DNA of 64,000 bases from Saprospiraceae bacterium (GCA_016714445.1 JADJNF010000001.1:868001-932000); one strand, 5' to 3'; positions 35,867 through 45,990 are shown, counted from the stretch's first letter. Notes: generated by a model not told the origin, from the sequence alone. Program-made: numbers and translations.

Positions 35867-35882
35867 AATTTAATGTAAAATC

Positions 35883-37194
35883 ATGGGCGAATTTATCATT
35901 GAAAAATTTTATCTTTTTTTCCAGGGAATTTTGATATTTCAAATATTCTTGTTTGGTTTTTTGTATCAGATCACTAAAAGAAATGATATCCTGTACTATT
36001 CACTATTTTTAGGTGCAAACTGCATTTATTTTTTTATTAATGCTCCAATGACATTTTTTAATATCAGTGATGATGTGGTATTCAATTCTGCTCAATACGA
36101 AATATTTAATTACATTATCCTATTAGTTTCCCATTATTTCTATTTAATGTTTTTGATTGAGATTTTTAAGGATATTACCTTGCTTCCACGATTACCATAT
36201 ATCAACAGTTATGCAACCATTTTACTGGCGTTCTTAGCCATTGTTTTTATTTTATTTTCATACGCCAATTTGTCAAGAAATTTTATTTTTTATTTAGGTC
36301 ATGTATTTAGTGTACCGATTGGGCTGTATTTTATTATGATTGTTTTCAGGCAAAAACTCTCATATGTAAAATACGTTATCAGAGGTATCTTAAGTAGTAT
36401 ATTAGGTACATTGTTGACCGTTACTATGATCATACGTTATAATACAGGTCAAAGAGATTATTTTTTTGATGAATTTCCGCTACTTTATATGAAAATAGGC
36501 ATTCTGGCTGAAATATTTTTGTATCAATTTGCAATATTAAATAAATGGTACGATCAGGAAAAAAATTTGATCACCAAAGACTATGAAAATAAACTTGAGA
36601 TTTCAAGAATAAAAAATCAAATCAGCCGCGAACTTCACGATGATGTAGGAACAACGCTCAGCAAAATTAATCTTCAAACATATTTAGCGATTCAAAAACA
36701 AAAGGATCCAACATTTAATTTGTCACAAGTGCTACATTCGATCCAGAATAGTTCAGAAGAGATTTTATCAAGATTAAAGGATATCGTCTGGTTTGGGGAT
36801 GAAACACGTACAAATTTTGATCTGGTAGTAGCAGTGAGTGAATATGCTTATAGTATGTGTGAATCAAAAGGGGTCAGACTTATCGAAAAAGTAGATCAAA
36901 ATAATCCTAAAGAGATATCAGTATCACACAAATACCAATTGCTGCTGATCTGCAAAGAAGCTATTAATAATGCTTTAAAATATAGTAATTGTAATAATCT
37001 TACCATTGAAATAAGGAATATCAACAATGAACACCTCAATATCTGTTTCGGATGATGGAAATGGATTCGAAACCAAAATGTCTAAAACCGGAGCAGGCCT
37101 CAAAAATATGACATTTAGAGCTGAGAAAATAAATGCTCAATTACAAATTAATTCTGTCTTAAATCAAGGAACGACGATACAATTAACTTACTGA
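35883..37194 (+). pseudogene. 7TM-type sensor histidine kinase, frameshifted in the ATPase domain
   Basis: The first frame (35883-37055, 390 residues) has about six membrane helices, a HisKA_3 helix with the acceptor His in QISRELHDDVGTTLSKIN, and the N-box of the ATPase (LICKEAINNALKYSNC). It stops at a TGA near 37055. The missing part resumes in another frame, with VSDDGNGFETK (ATP lid D-box) and GAGLKNMTFRAEKINAQ (G-box), ending at 37194. One extra base or a two-base loss near 37036-37046 explains it. As written the kinase lacks D- and G-boxes and would be inactive; an assembly error is possible. It lacks the extracytoplasmic domain of its upstream neighbour. Confidence 0.82.
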
Positions 37195-37249
37195 TTTTTA
37201 CCTAAAGAAATATGGTTTAGTAAAAACGATGATTCTTCACATTTTAACA

Positions 37250-39112
37250 TCAACTACTTAAAAATTGGTCATTTAAATTCCCGATAATCTGTATCTCTGA
37301 ACCTTGATGAATTTTACTGTCTATTTTACATGTGGCCCTTATCTTGATGCATCTATCTGCGATACTTTTCAAACCCATGCCTTTTGACATTTTATTGTTA
37401 GGATCAAATCCAACCCCATCATCACGGACTTCCAGAAAGTACTGCTCATGGTTCTTTAGTAAAAACATAATCCATATATTATTAGCTTTTGCGTGTTTTG
37501 CGATATTGGCCAACAGTTCTTTGTAAATCATAATTAATTGGCTTTTTACGATTCTATCCATTAACGGATTGTATGGCTTTTTACCCATTTCAAAATGAAC
37601 CGTAATATCCGAATTTTCAAAATAGGTTGATGCCGTTTCCCTAAAAAATGCCTGTACAACATCAAAATTATCAGAAGTAGGATGGATGGCAAAAAGTAAC
37701 TCTCGCAGTTGGCTATTGGCAAGAATGGCTTCCTGGCCCAGATCCAGAATTTTTGATTTTATGCTTTCGTCCCCAATCAACGGAGAAAGTGATATCAAAT
37801 GAGATGATAGCGATATCTTTGTCAATTGTGATCCGATCTCATCATGTATGTCTTGGGCAATATCCTTTCTTAACATCTGCAATTGCATGGATTTCTCCTC
37901 CAGCGCCTTTACAAATCTATTGGACATAAAACCTAAAGTCACTGCCATTTGGGGAAAATAACACAGAACTGTCAACCAGGCATGCATTTTGAAATTATAT
38001 ACGATTGCCCCTACTTCAAGTCCTGTCACAACCACAACAAAAGCAATATGAAAAACAAATATTCCCAAAAACCAAATGAAATTTTTGTCTCGCTCTACAA
38101 AAACTTTTTTTAAGGCTAATATGACCACAATGACTATACAACTCAGCATCCCAAGGTAAAAAATACCTAATATGGCCCCCAGTAATCCTTTTGGGAACAA
38201 TTCAAAAAACAGGCTAAATCCCATGATTGCACTCGACAAATATAGAATAGCGACTAGATTGAACCACAAGTTGATGTATTTATAACGCTTTTGGATACCT
38301 AATGCATACTTGCAAAAATGCAGAAAGCCAAAACTGCTAAGTGCACCAAAAAAAATAGACGCATTTATCTCAAACCAGGGATAACTACCCCAAATATACA
38401 ATGAACCATAGCCGCTTGCAGCCACTAAATACAAACAACCGATATTTGTATAAAGTAAAAACCAATCCAACTCTCTTAAAACAATTTGTTTTTTTTTCGC
38501 CTGGTATTTAATGATCAGCCCAATGACAATGAACAGGATGTTAAAAACTATCACTGACAAAAAGAAATAATCTGTCCATCTGAAAGTAATTCCCGTGATA
38601 GGATCACACAACTCCGGACTCACTGTGATCCCAAATTCTTTACGATAAACCTTGATAAAAACAAGATGCACAGTATTGGCTTTCAATAAAATAGGAAGAG
38701 ACATGGTACGATCGTAGGTCGCTCTTTTATCAGATGGCATATTACAGCCTGTAACGGGAGATTGAAAGAGTAGTGTATCATTAATAAATACAAAGAGTTC
38801 GGCAGTATCAATTTGAACATTTTGAAGAAAGACCAAAAAACTCTTATCAAAGTTTGACTGATTTGATATGTATACCTTAAGCCAATGATTGGTATCACTC
38901 GTAAGACGTATGTCATCGAGAGTATTGGTTACCCATTTAATACTATCATTAAGCAAAGTGTTTTTCTGCGCGAAACTATTCTTACTGGTCTTTTGACCAA
39001 AAGTTTCGCTTCTGAAGTCATTTTTCACAATTAAAGTATCCCTGGCTTCTACTTCATAAATGTGTCCAAAAAGTAAAAGTAAAACCAAAAAAAAAGAGCG
39101 GATCAAATACAT
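37250..39112 (-). CDS. 7TMR-DISM sensor histidine kinase
   Basis: 620 residues. Signal peptide (SFFLVLLLLFGHIYEVEA), a DISMED2-like extracytoplasmic domain (residues ~25-180, WLKVYISNQSN), seven membrane helices, HisKA_3 with acceptor His in IAQDIHDEIGSQLTKIS, and HATPase with YKELLANIAKHAKA, DDGVGF and GMGLKSIADR. It is the third kinase of this type in 6 kb. It lies 3 bases after the stop of the response regulator gene, on the same strand, so it is that regulator's most likely partner. The signal sensed is not predictable. Confidence 0.9.
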   Translation of the reverse strand: MYLIRSFFLVLLLLFGHIYEVEARDTLIVKNDFRSETFGQKTSKNSFAQKNTLLNDSIKWVTNTLDDIRLTSDTNHWLKVYISNQSNFDKSFLVFLQNVQIDTAELFVFINDTLLFQSPVTGCNMPSDKRATYDRTMSLPILLKANTVHLVFIKVYRKEFGITVSPELCDPITGITFRWTDYFFLSVIVFNILFIVIGLIIKYQAKKKQIVLRELDWFLLYTNIGCLYLVAASGYGSLYIWGSYPWFEINASIFFGALSSFGFLHFCKYALGIQKRYKYINLWFNLVAILYLSSAIMGFSLFFELFPKGLLGAILGIFYLGMLSCIVIVVILALKKVFVERDKNFIWFLGIFVFHIAFVVVVTGLEVGAIVYNFKMHAWLTVLCYFPQMAVTLGFMSNRFVKALEEKSMQLQMLRKDIAQDIHDEIGSQLTKISLSSHLISLSPLIGDESIKSKILDLGQEAILANSQLRELLFAIHPTSDNFDVVQAFFRETASTYFENSDITVHFEMGKKPYNPLMDRIVKSQLIMIYKELLANIAKHAKANNIWIMFLLKNHEQYFLEVRDDGVGFDPNNKMSKGMGLKSIADRCIKIRATCKIDSKIHQGSEIQIIGNLNDQFLSS

Positions 39113-39115
39113 TAA

Positions 39116-39772
39116 CTAATTATGTTTTTGATAAATACGTATAGCTTCCAACTTGGTATGCACATGCAATTTTTCATAAATGTTTCTGATATGTGATCTT
39201 ACAGTATGCGGAGAGACAAACCTTAATTTGGCTATTTCTTTGTAGTTGAGTCCCTGGTCCAGATCACCTAAAATTTCCTTTTCCTGTCTGGTCAATTTTT
39301 CCAGATTGACATTTTTTGAACTAACCTGACTAAAAGAATCTGCCACTAATCTTGATATTTGCGGTGACATCGGCGATCCACCATCGGCCATCTCATAGAT
39401 ATCCTGAATCAGTTGGTGGGGTTGACTTCCTTTCAGGATATATCCTTTGGCCCCTGCACGCAGCGCTTCAAAAACTTCATCTGCTACAAAATGGGTTGTA
39501 TACATGATAAAGTCAATTTTTTTATTCCCAATATTACATAACCGTACGCATTCAGTTCCCGATATACCAGGCAATCCTATGTCCATTAGAACAAAATCTA
39601 CATCGAGATCATCACAGTTTTGTAGAAACATTTCTGCATTTTCAAAAGTATCACTACATTTTATGTTTCCACTCAATTCTACTACCTGTTTAGTGAGATT
39701 TCTGATTTCGTCATCATCCTCTACGATACATATTTTTATCTTTTTTTGGTCCACTTTTTTAGATGTGATCAA
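39116..39772 (-). CDS. NarL/LuxR-type response regulator
   Basis: 218 residues. Receiver domain with the acidic pocket EDDDE, phospho-acceptor Asp64 in VLMDIGLPGISG, the conserved T (YTTHF) and K (GYILKGSQP); then a LuxR-type helix-turn-helix (LTRQEKEILGDLDQGLNYKE, FVSPHTVRSHIRNIYEKLHV). It regulates transcription upon phosphorylation by a HisKA_3 kinase; three candidate kinases are nearby. The start may be the GTG at 39754 (VDQKKIKICIVEDDD) instead of 39772, because a -7 match TACCTTTG lies at 39783-39776, almost touching the first ATG. Confidence 0.92.
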   Translation of the reverse strand: MITSKKVDQKKIKICIVEDDDEIRNLTKQVVELSGNIKCSDTFENAEMFLQNCDDLDVDFVLMDIGLPGISGTECVRLCNIGNKKIDFIMYTTHFVADEVFEALRAGAKGYILKGSQPHQLIQDIYEMADGGSPMSPQISRLVADSFSQVSSKNVNLEKLTRQEKEILGDLDQGLNYKEIAKLRFVSPHTVRSHIRNIYEKLHVHTKLEAIRIYQKHN

Positions 39773-39775
39773 TCA

Positions 39776-39820
39776 CAAAGGTAATGATATTCTTATTGCA
39801 GAGCCATAGTTCATTTGAAC
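39776..39820 (-). promoter_or_regulatory. Possible activator site and -7 element upstream of the response regulator
   Basis: -7 element TACCTTTG (39783-39776, minus strand) without a TTG at -33. Instead, a palindrome GTTCA-TT-TGAAC lies at 39809-39820, about 45 bp from the likely start. Its left part (CATAGTTCATTTG) is shared with the direct repeats upstream of the kinase at 33845. If used, transcripts would begin at or after the first ATG. Confidence 0.4.
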
Positions 39821-39874
39821 GATATTTTCTATCTGTCTAAATGAAAATAATCAAAATTCACGCCCCGGTAGAGA

Positions 39875-41566
39875 TCAGATACACAAAATGATCAGCATCT
39901 GAGCGACAAATATCCTGAATATAGTCACTAAAGGATATACAGTGGCATAAGCTTGTGTTGGAACATCTGAATCCAGGTAGCCATTACAAAATGCCAGGGC
40001 AGCGGGATCAGTATACGTACCACTCATCAGTCCGGCAAGCTGAAAAAAGTTTATCTTCATAAATACTTTGCCTACGATCACCATGATGATCAATGGGATA
40101 AAAGTAATCAGTGATCCGTAGAACAGCCACAGCCAACCATTGTTTTCTACAAAACTATCATAAAAATGTGTGCCTGCATGTAACCCGACAGCGGCAAAAA
40201 ACAAACAAATGCCCAGGTCTTTCATGAAATATATGGCTCCGTTGTTGATGTACGAATGTATAACTCCTATCCCTCCGTAGCGGCTGATCAGTAATGCTGC
40301 AATCAATGGCCCGGCCGCAAAACCAAGTTTGATGGGTACCGGAAGGGAAGGAATCATTATGGGAATGGATCCAATGATAATACCTATCAACAAACCGCCA
40401 AAAAGGGATAAAAAATCGGGTTCCATCAGCCGTTTTTCTGAATTGCCTATAATGGTTTCTACTTCTTTAATGTCTTCAGCATATCCCACGACCCTAAGTC
40501 TGTCCCCGTAAAATAACTCCAGCGAAGGATTGGCCAGTAATTCCATGCCTGATCGATAGACCCTGGTCACTTTTAGTCCAAATTTATTAAACAGATCAAG
40601 TTCAGATAATTTTTTATGAGTAGCAGATTTTCTGGTGACAAATATGGTTTTCGTAATAATATCTTTTTCTTCTTCTATTTCCAGATCATTAGACTCTTTG
40701 CCTGCTATTTGGACAAATTTTTCAACACTTTTTGGCTTGCCTACAACCATAAGTACGTCCCTTTCTTCCAGCCTCGAATCCAGCGTAGGGGAATAAACTT
40801 CCTTAGAACCATGATGTTTTAATCTGGATATGATGATGTCATTCAGATCGTTGTCTTTTAACGTATGGTATATGCTTTTTCCAAAAATGGATTCATTGAG
40901 CACCCTGCATTTTTTACGGACCAGATTTTCTGTTTCCTTACTTTTTTCAGAGATTATTAAAGCAAGTTCTTTATTCAGGTCTATACGCAATATATTTTTT
41001 GCTAAAACGATCATAGAAATAATACCAAATACTCCCAAAGGATAAGTAATGGCATAGGCTATCGCAGGATCATTGAACTTTTTGTCCTGAAATTGCGACT
41101 GAATCTCATGCAAAGTAGATTTTGCAGCTCCCAAACCCGGAGTATTGGTCACAGCGCCTGACATCAGGCCTACAGCATCTTCAATACCCGTCTGAGCAAA
41201 AACATAGATAAGATAAGTCACCAATCCTCCCATTAGTACGGTAGCTACACCAAGTATATTAAATTTTAGACCTTCTTTGCGGAAAGAAGAAAAAAACGAC
41301 GGGCCTACCTGAATACCAATACCGTAAACAAATAGGATGAGTCCAAAGTCTCTGATAAACGTAGAAATATCATCTTTGATATCGTAACCGTAATGGCCTA
41401 AAAATAAACCGACAAACATCACTGCCGAAACGCCAAGGGACACTTTTCCTATTTTTAATCGTCCGGCAAAAACGCCCAGTCCGATGGTGAGAAGGATAGC
41501 AATAAGAGATTGGGTAATGTCGGGATCACCTGTAGGCGAAAATAAGTTTTTAAACCAGTCAAACAT
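39875..41566 (-). CDS. AspT/YidE-family transporter
   Basis: 563 residues with the duplicated membrane layout of the aspartate:alanine exchanger (AAEx) family: five helices, two regulatory TrkA-C-type domains (around SIYHTLKDNDLNDIIISRLK and SELDLFNKFGLKVTRVYRS), then five more helices. Both half-repeats carry the family motifs: VYGIGIQVGPSFF with SGAVTNTPGLGAA, and FFAAVGLHAGTHF with MSGTYTDPAALAF. Family members exchange amino acids or carry organic acids; substrate here unknown. It has its own promoter (41583-41612) and a paralogue at 59909-61537. Confidence 0.88.
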   Translation of the reverse strand: MFDWFKNLFSPTGDPDITQSLIAILLTIGLGVFAGRLKIGKVSLGVSAVMFVGLFLGHYGYDIKDDISTFIRDFGLILFVYGIGIQVGPSFFSSFRKEGLKFNILGVATVLMGGLVTYLIYVFAQTGIEDAVGLMSGAVTNTPGLGAAKSTLHEIQSQFQDKKFNDPAIAYAITYPLGVFGIISMIVLAKNILRIDLNKELALIISEKSKETENLVRKKCRVLNESIFGKSIYHTLKDNDLNDIIISRLKHHGSKEVYSPTLDSRLEERDVLMVVGKPKSVEKFVQIAGKESNDLEIEEEKDIITKTIFVTRKSATHKKLSELDLFNKFGLKVTRVYRSGMELLANPSLELFYGDRLRVVGYAEDIKEVETIIGNSEKRLMEPDFLSLFGGLLIGIIIGSIPIMIPSLPVPIKLGFAAGPLIAALLISRYGGIGVIHSYINNGAIYFMKDLGICLFFAAVGLHAGTHFYDSFVENNGWLWLFYGSLITFIPLIIMVIVGKVFMKINFFQLAGLMSGTYTDPAALAFCNGYLDSDVPTQAYATVYPLVTIFRIFVAQMLIILCI

Positions 41567-41582
41567 CTTCGCAAAATTTTTG

Positions 41583-41612
41583 CAAAGTTAGTAAATATAT
41601 TTCACTCGTCAA
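41583..41612 (-). promoter_or_regulatory. Promoter of the AspT/YidE-type transporter gene
   Basis: Minus-strand TTTG at -33 (TTG = complement of 41610-41612), 19 bp, then TAACTTTG (41590-41583): a full Bacteroidota sigma-A promoter about 20 bp from the ATG at 41566. Confidence 0.75.
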
Positions 41613-41736
41613 ACAGAATAATTATTGGTTTGAACGAATATATATTTATAACAATGTTCCAATTGTGTTTCCATTATTACAATAAAACAACGTTGTGTCA
41701 TTAGGAGCTTTTTGGCTTCATAATTACCTTGTTTCC

Positions 41737-42606
41737 TTAAGGTACTTTTTGTCCCATACTTGCTTCCCACAGTTCAAACCAGTCTTCCTGATCCATCACA
41801 AAAGTATCTGCCAGTTTCAATCTGCTGATTCTGTTTTTGTCTGCAGTACCGGCAACCGGAATAATTTTTGAAGGATGGCGCATAATCCAGTTCAAAAGTA
41901 ATGTATCATCGTCTGATCCGTACTTTTTATTGAAAGATTGCAGAACTTTTTTGATTCTTCCGGTTTGCGGGGTCGATTCTTTAAATACCACTCCTAACGG
42001 CGCCCAAGCCATCGGTCTTATACCATGCAGCTTCATATAATCCAAACTTCCGTCAGTCATCGGCATATGATGGGTCAATGAGAACTCTATCTGATTATAG
42101 CTTACTGGTGTATGTTGTCTGATCAGATCACTTTGTGAAGGGGTAAAATTGGACAAACCAAAGGATAAAATTTTTCCCTGGTCTTTTAATAAGGTTATTG
42201 CCTCTACGATTTCCGCCGCATCCATCAGGGGGCTCGGACGATGGAGCAAAAATAAATCGAGATACTCTGTTTTCAGGTTTGCCAGAGATCTTTCACAGCT
42301 TTTTATGATGTGATCTTTGGTATAATCATAGTGCGCTACCCTATTGTCCCTGTTGGGTGTTATCAGTTTAATTCCGCATTTTGTGATGAGTTGGATATCT
42401 GCTCTTTTAATACCTGATTGAATAAATGCTGCCCCAAAGTCAGCTTCCGTGGTATAGCCACCATATATATCGGCATGATCAAAAGTGGTGATACCATGGA
42501 GCAAACAATGATGTATCAGATCAGAGATGCTATACGTGTCCAGTTTCCTGCCCCACTCTCCCCAAAGCATGGTTCCCGCTATGACAGGTGAAAAATTAGG
42601 TAACAT
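41737..42606 (-). CDS. Aldo/keto reductase
   Basis: About 289 residues from the ATG at 42606; a longer frame (from 42690) would begin inside a repeat element and is unlikely. A TIM-barrel AKR with the catalytic tetrad visible: Asp and Tyr in TTFDHADIYGGYTTE, Lys in LITKCGI, His in LDLFLLHRP. The C-terminal NADPH-binding part shows MRHPSKIIPVAGTADKNRI. It resembles the YdhF-type oxidoreductases. NADPH-dependent reduction of an aldehyde or ketone; substrate unknown. Not obviously in an operon. Confidence 0.9.
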   Translation of the reverse strand: MLPNFSPVIAGTMLWGEWGRKLDTYSISDLIHHCLLHGITTFDHADIYGGYTTEADFGAAFIQSGIKRADIQLITKCGIKLITPNRDNRVAHYDYTKDHIIKSCERSLANLKTEYLDLFLLHRPSPLMDAAEIVEAITLLKDQGKILSFGLSNFTPSQSDLIRQHTPVSYNQIEFSLTHHMPMTDGSLDYMKLHGIRPMAWAPLGVVFKESTPQTGRIKKVLQSFNKKYGSDDDTLLLNWIMRHPSKIIPVAGTADKNRISRLKLADTFVMDQEDWFELWEASMGQKVP

Positions 42607-42659
42607 AATCAATAATTTAAAAGGGTGTGAACACTCCGAAAAGTTAAAATTAAATAGAT

Positions 42660-42776
42660 GCCACAAAGGCTTCAAGGCACTAATGTTCACAAAGTAATGA
42701 TTATCAAATTTTTGAAATTAGTGATTCTTTGTGTTTTTGGCCTTTGTGGCAAAAATAAACTTTTTGGAGCGAATCA
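42660..42776. repeat. MITE-like inverted-repeat element
   Basis: GCCACAAAGGC (42660-42670) and GCCTTTGTGGC (42740-42750) are perfect terminal inverted repeats; inside, CACTAAT pairs with ATTAGTG (42678-42684 and 42717-42723) and CACAAAG with CTTTGTG as an alternative. A tail (AAAATAAACTTTTTGGAGCG) is shared with the copy at 33895-34016. No coding capacity. Confidence 0.75.
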
Positions 42777-43013
42777 AGTGAAAAAATAACAAAATGCAGG
42801 GACGATAATATATTACAGCACTATTAACATCAAAATAACGGATAAACCGTACAAAAAACGTCTCAGGAGATAAATCCCGCTTAAGCCAAATGGCATTATA
42901 AGTCGCAGAGATAACAATTTCTGTAATAATTAAAGGAAATTAATACAAACATTCGGAAAACTACTATTTTTGTTTCCAATATATTATCCAATCAAAACAC
43001 ACCCTTTCAAATT

Positions 43014-45974
43014 ATGAAAATTCCTCAAATACAATTTTTAGTATTTATTTTATTTGTGATGATTTCCAAGAGTGCTTCCGGTCAGGAATTTTTACAAATG
43101 ATCGAATCGGGCGCGTATTCTGTAAAAGAAATCCAGATCAGTGCCGAAAAACATTATGAAAACAAAGACAAAGGCCGCGGTACAGGCTACAAACAGTTCA
43201 AACGATGGGAATATAATGCACTCAGAATGTCTGATGACAACGGCTATCTCAAAAGTGATGAATACTATGTGAGACAATGGGAAAAGATGAATGCTGAAAT
43301 AAATGCCAGTAGTGCTGATTTTTCCAGATCAAATGATTACTGGACTGAAATGGGTCCGGACTATCATGTAGGGACCACAGGATGGAATCCAGGCATCGGC
43401 AGGATCACTTCATTTTTTATTGACTCAAACAATGACAAACATATCATTGCAGGCGCTGAAACGGGTGGAGTATGGAAAAGTCTCAATGCAGGTCAGACAT
43501 GGGTGCCTTTGCTGGACAATTTTTCTAATATAGGAGTGGAAAGTGTGGTGATGGATCCGTTTAATGGCAGCATTTATTTTTTCGGTTCGACCAGCGGCAG
43601 AGTGTACACCTCCACCGATGCCGGAAAAACATGGACCGAAAAAGGAAGAGCCGGCGCATCAAAAGTCAGAAGACTATTGATACATCCCAATGATACTAAA
43701 ATCATGTTTGCCTGTTCGCAAGGATCTGGGTTTTACAGATCAACTAATGGAGGTACTTCATGGACTAAAATTACTACCGACCCTCAGGCGTATGATATAA
43801 AATTTAAACCCGGCGACCCAAAAACGGTATATGCAGCAGGCAGTCATTTTCACATATCCACTGATGGCGGCCTTACTTTTGAAACCATAAGTAAAGGGGA
43901 AGGCAACCCCAATTTAATCACCATAACGGCACCTTCTTCGTTGGCGAAAGGATATGATGCCATTGAAAATACGTTTAGTCCGGGATATGTTTCCATTCCG
44001 GTTTACCCTTCTTCTATTTCCGGCAAACTGGTCTTGTATAAAGATGAAGCGGGAAATACATCAGATGCTTGTGGCCAACCGCAAAATACATCAGAATTAA
44101 CCAACAACATAGCCATCATCAGACGGGGTACATGTCCATTTGCCGAAAAGGTTCTGAACGCCCAAAAAGCGGGAGCTCTGGCAGTGATCATAGTCAATAA
44201 TGTAGCCGGCGGGCCAACAGCTATGGGAGGCAGTGATGGAAACATTTCTATACCGGCGATCATGATAAGTCAGGATGATGGCAACTTTCTGATCAATAGC
44301 CTGACAACACAGGAAATCAATGCCACTTTACAAAAATCTTTTTTCCCTGAAAACAGCCTGAAAATAACACCAAAAGTAATCGGTATCTGTCCTTCTTCTC
44401 CTTCAGTGGTATATGTGCTCGAAGCCAGCCAAAGTAAGTTTGGCGGATTATACAAATCCACTGATTCAGGCAGGACATTTGAAAAGTTAAAACACGATGA
44501 TAAAAACTATTTTGGTTACAGCACAGATGCGGACGATGATCGGGGCCAGGCACCCCGCAATATGGATATAGCTGTACACCCGCAAAATGCCAATGAAGTT
44601 CATATAGGTGGTATCCTCAGTTGGATGTCAAAAGATGGAGGTAAAACATTTACCTGTACTTCTGATTGGATACCCAACAGGGCTGCTTCAGATAATATTG
44701 GATATTGTCATGCAGATATAACCAAAATGGATTTTTACGGATCAAGTTTGTTTGTCACTTCCGATGGAGGGATTTTTAAAGCAACCAACACATCTATTAT
44801 AGATCCGGATTATTATACAGATCTTACGGAAGGTATGGGCATAAGACAATTTTACAAAATAGGCGTGTCTCAAACCGACCCGGTAGTCATTACCGGCGGA
44901 TCACAAGACAATGGTACATCCTGGTATTCAGATTTTACAGGCTGGCAGGACTGGTTGGGAGCCGATGGCATGGAAACCTTTGTGGACAGTAAAAACCCAT
45001 TGATCCTTTATGGCACGTCACAGTATGGCAGTCTGTACAGAAAAAATGAATTTGATAATTACAGAAACATAGATACTCCCGAAAATAAAGAAGGCAACTG
45101 GGTGACCCCTTTTGAAAAAGACCCGATAACACCACGTACCATTTACACAGGATATGATGCCGTATATAAAAGTACAGATGAAGGAGAATCCTGGACCCGG
45201 ATTTCACAGATTTTTGGAATAAAGCTCAATCATCTGAAAATCGCTCATTCCAACAATAAAATAATGTTCGCTTCGCATGAAGCAAGCCTGTATAAAACCA
45301 CAACCGGATCAGGAACCTGGACCAAATTGAGCGGATTTGCCGGAAATATAAATTTTATAGCCATACACCCTACCAATCCGCAGAAAGTGGCCATTGCCAC
45401 CACCAACACTCAAAAAGTGTTTGTATCTGATGATGGTGGAATCAACTGGACATCTTACAGAAAAAATCTACCGGATTTTTCAGCACTGTCTCTGGTTTGG
45501 CAGGAAGGTTCTGAAGATGGATTGTACGTAGGTATGAATTACGGCGTTTTCTACATCGACAATACCATGCAGAACTGGATTCCTTTTCTCAATAACCTGC
45601 CCAATGTCATCGTCAATGAGCTTGAAATAAACTATGCAGAAAACAAAATATATGCAGCCACTTACGGAAGAGGATTGTGGTCGTCTCCCGTTTATGGAAG
45701 TATCCCGGATCATACAGAAGATGTTGCAGATGATGTCATATCGGTTTCACCAAACCCTGCATCTCAGTATGTACAGATAGATGGCCCTACTGTATCGCTA
45801 TTGCCGACAGATATTGCTGTTTTTAATGTATCAGGTCAGCAGGTGATAGCAGAAAAAGACATTTTGGTAAACCAATACACATTAAACATTCAGACACTGC
45901 CGGCAGGCCAATACTTCATCCGGATGAGCAACGCAAAAGGTATATTTACCAAAAAACTAAATGTGCAGCGATGA
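43014..45974 (+). CDS. T9SS-secreted beta-propeller protein with a PA domain
   Basis: 986 residues. Signal peptide (FLVFILFVMISKSASGQ). Repeated sortilin/BNR-type propeller blades (GGVWKSLNAGQTWVPLLD, VYTSTDAGKTWTEKG, FYRSTNGGTSWTKI, VYKSTDEGESWTRI, VFVSDDGGINWTSY). A protease-associated (PA) domain is inserted at ~residues 310-440 (LTNNIAIIRRGTCPFAEKVL, AGALAVIIVNN). The C-terminal ~75 residues are a type A T9SS sorting signal (VSPNPASQYVQIDGP, LPAGQYFIRMSNAKG, TKKLNVQR). It should be exported to the cell surface or medium and bind proteins or glycans. No catalytic motif found. A -7 match TATTTTTG lies at 42965-42972. Confidence 0.9.
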   Translation: MKIPQIQFLVFILFVMISKSASGQEFLQMIESGAYSVKEIQISAEKHYENKDKGRGTGYKQFKRWEYNALRMSDDNGYLKSDEYYVRQWEKMNAEINASSADFSRSNDYWTEMGPDYHVGTTGWNPGIGRITSFFIDSNNDKHIIAGAETGGVWKSLNAGQTWVPLLDNFSNIGVESVVMDPFNGSIYFFGSTSGRVYTSTDAGKTWTEKGRAGASKVRRLLIHPNDTKIMFACSQGSGFYRSTNGGTSWTKITTDPQAYDIKFKPGDPKTVYAAGSHFHISTDGGLTFETISKGEGNPNLITITAPSSLAKGYDAIENTFSPGYVSIPVYPSSISGKLVLYKDEAGNTSDACGQPQNTSELTNNIAIIRRGTCPFAEKVLNAQKAGALAVIIVNNVAGGPTAMGGSDGNISIPAIMISQDDGNFLINSLTTQEINATLQKSFFPENSLKITPKVIGICPSSPSVVYVLEASQSKFGGLYKSTDSGRTFEKLKHDDKNYFGYSTDADDDRGQAPRNMDIAVHPQNANEVHIGGILSWMSKDGGKTFTCTSDWIPNRAASDNIGYCHADITKMDFYGSSLFVTSDGGIFKATNTSIIDPDYYTDLTEGMGIRQFYKIGVSQTDPVVITGGSQDNGTSWYSDFTGWQDWLGADGMETFVDSKNPLILYGTSQYGSLYRKNEFDNYRNIDTPENKEGNWVTPFEKDPITPRTIYTGYDAVYKSTDEGESWTRISQIFGIKLNHLKIAHSNNKIMFASHEASLYKTTTGSGTWTKLSGFAGNINFIAIHPTNPQKVAIATTNTQKVFVSDDGGINWTSYRKNLPDFSALSLVWQEGSEDGLYVGMNYGVFYIDNTMQNWIPFLNNLPNVIVNELEINYAENKIYAATYGRGLWSSPVYGSIPDHTEDVADDVISVSPNPASQYVQIDGPTVSLLPTDIAVFNVSGQQVIAEKDILVNQYTLNIQTLPAGQYFIRMSNAKGIFTKKLNVQR

Positions 45975-45990
45975 TGAAATAGTGAAAATG

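Noticed and set aside
42607..42690. N-terminal extension of the aldo/keto reductase
   Set aside because: It begins inside a MITE-like repeat and does not fit the AKR fold; the ATG at 42606 fits.
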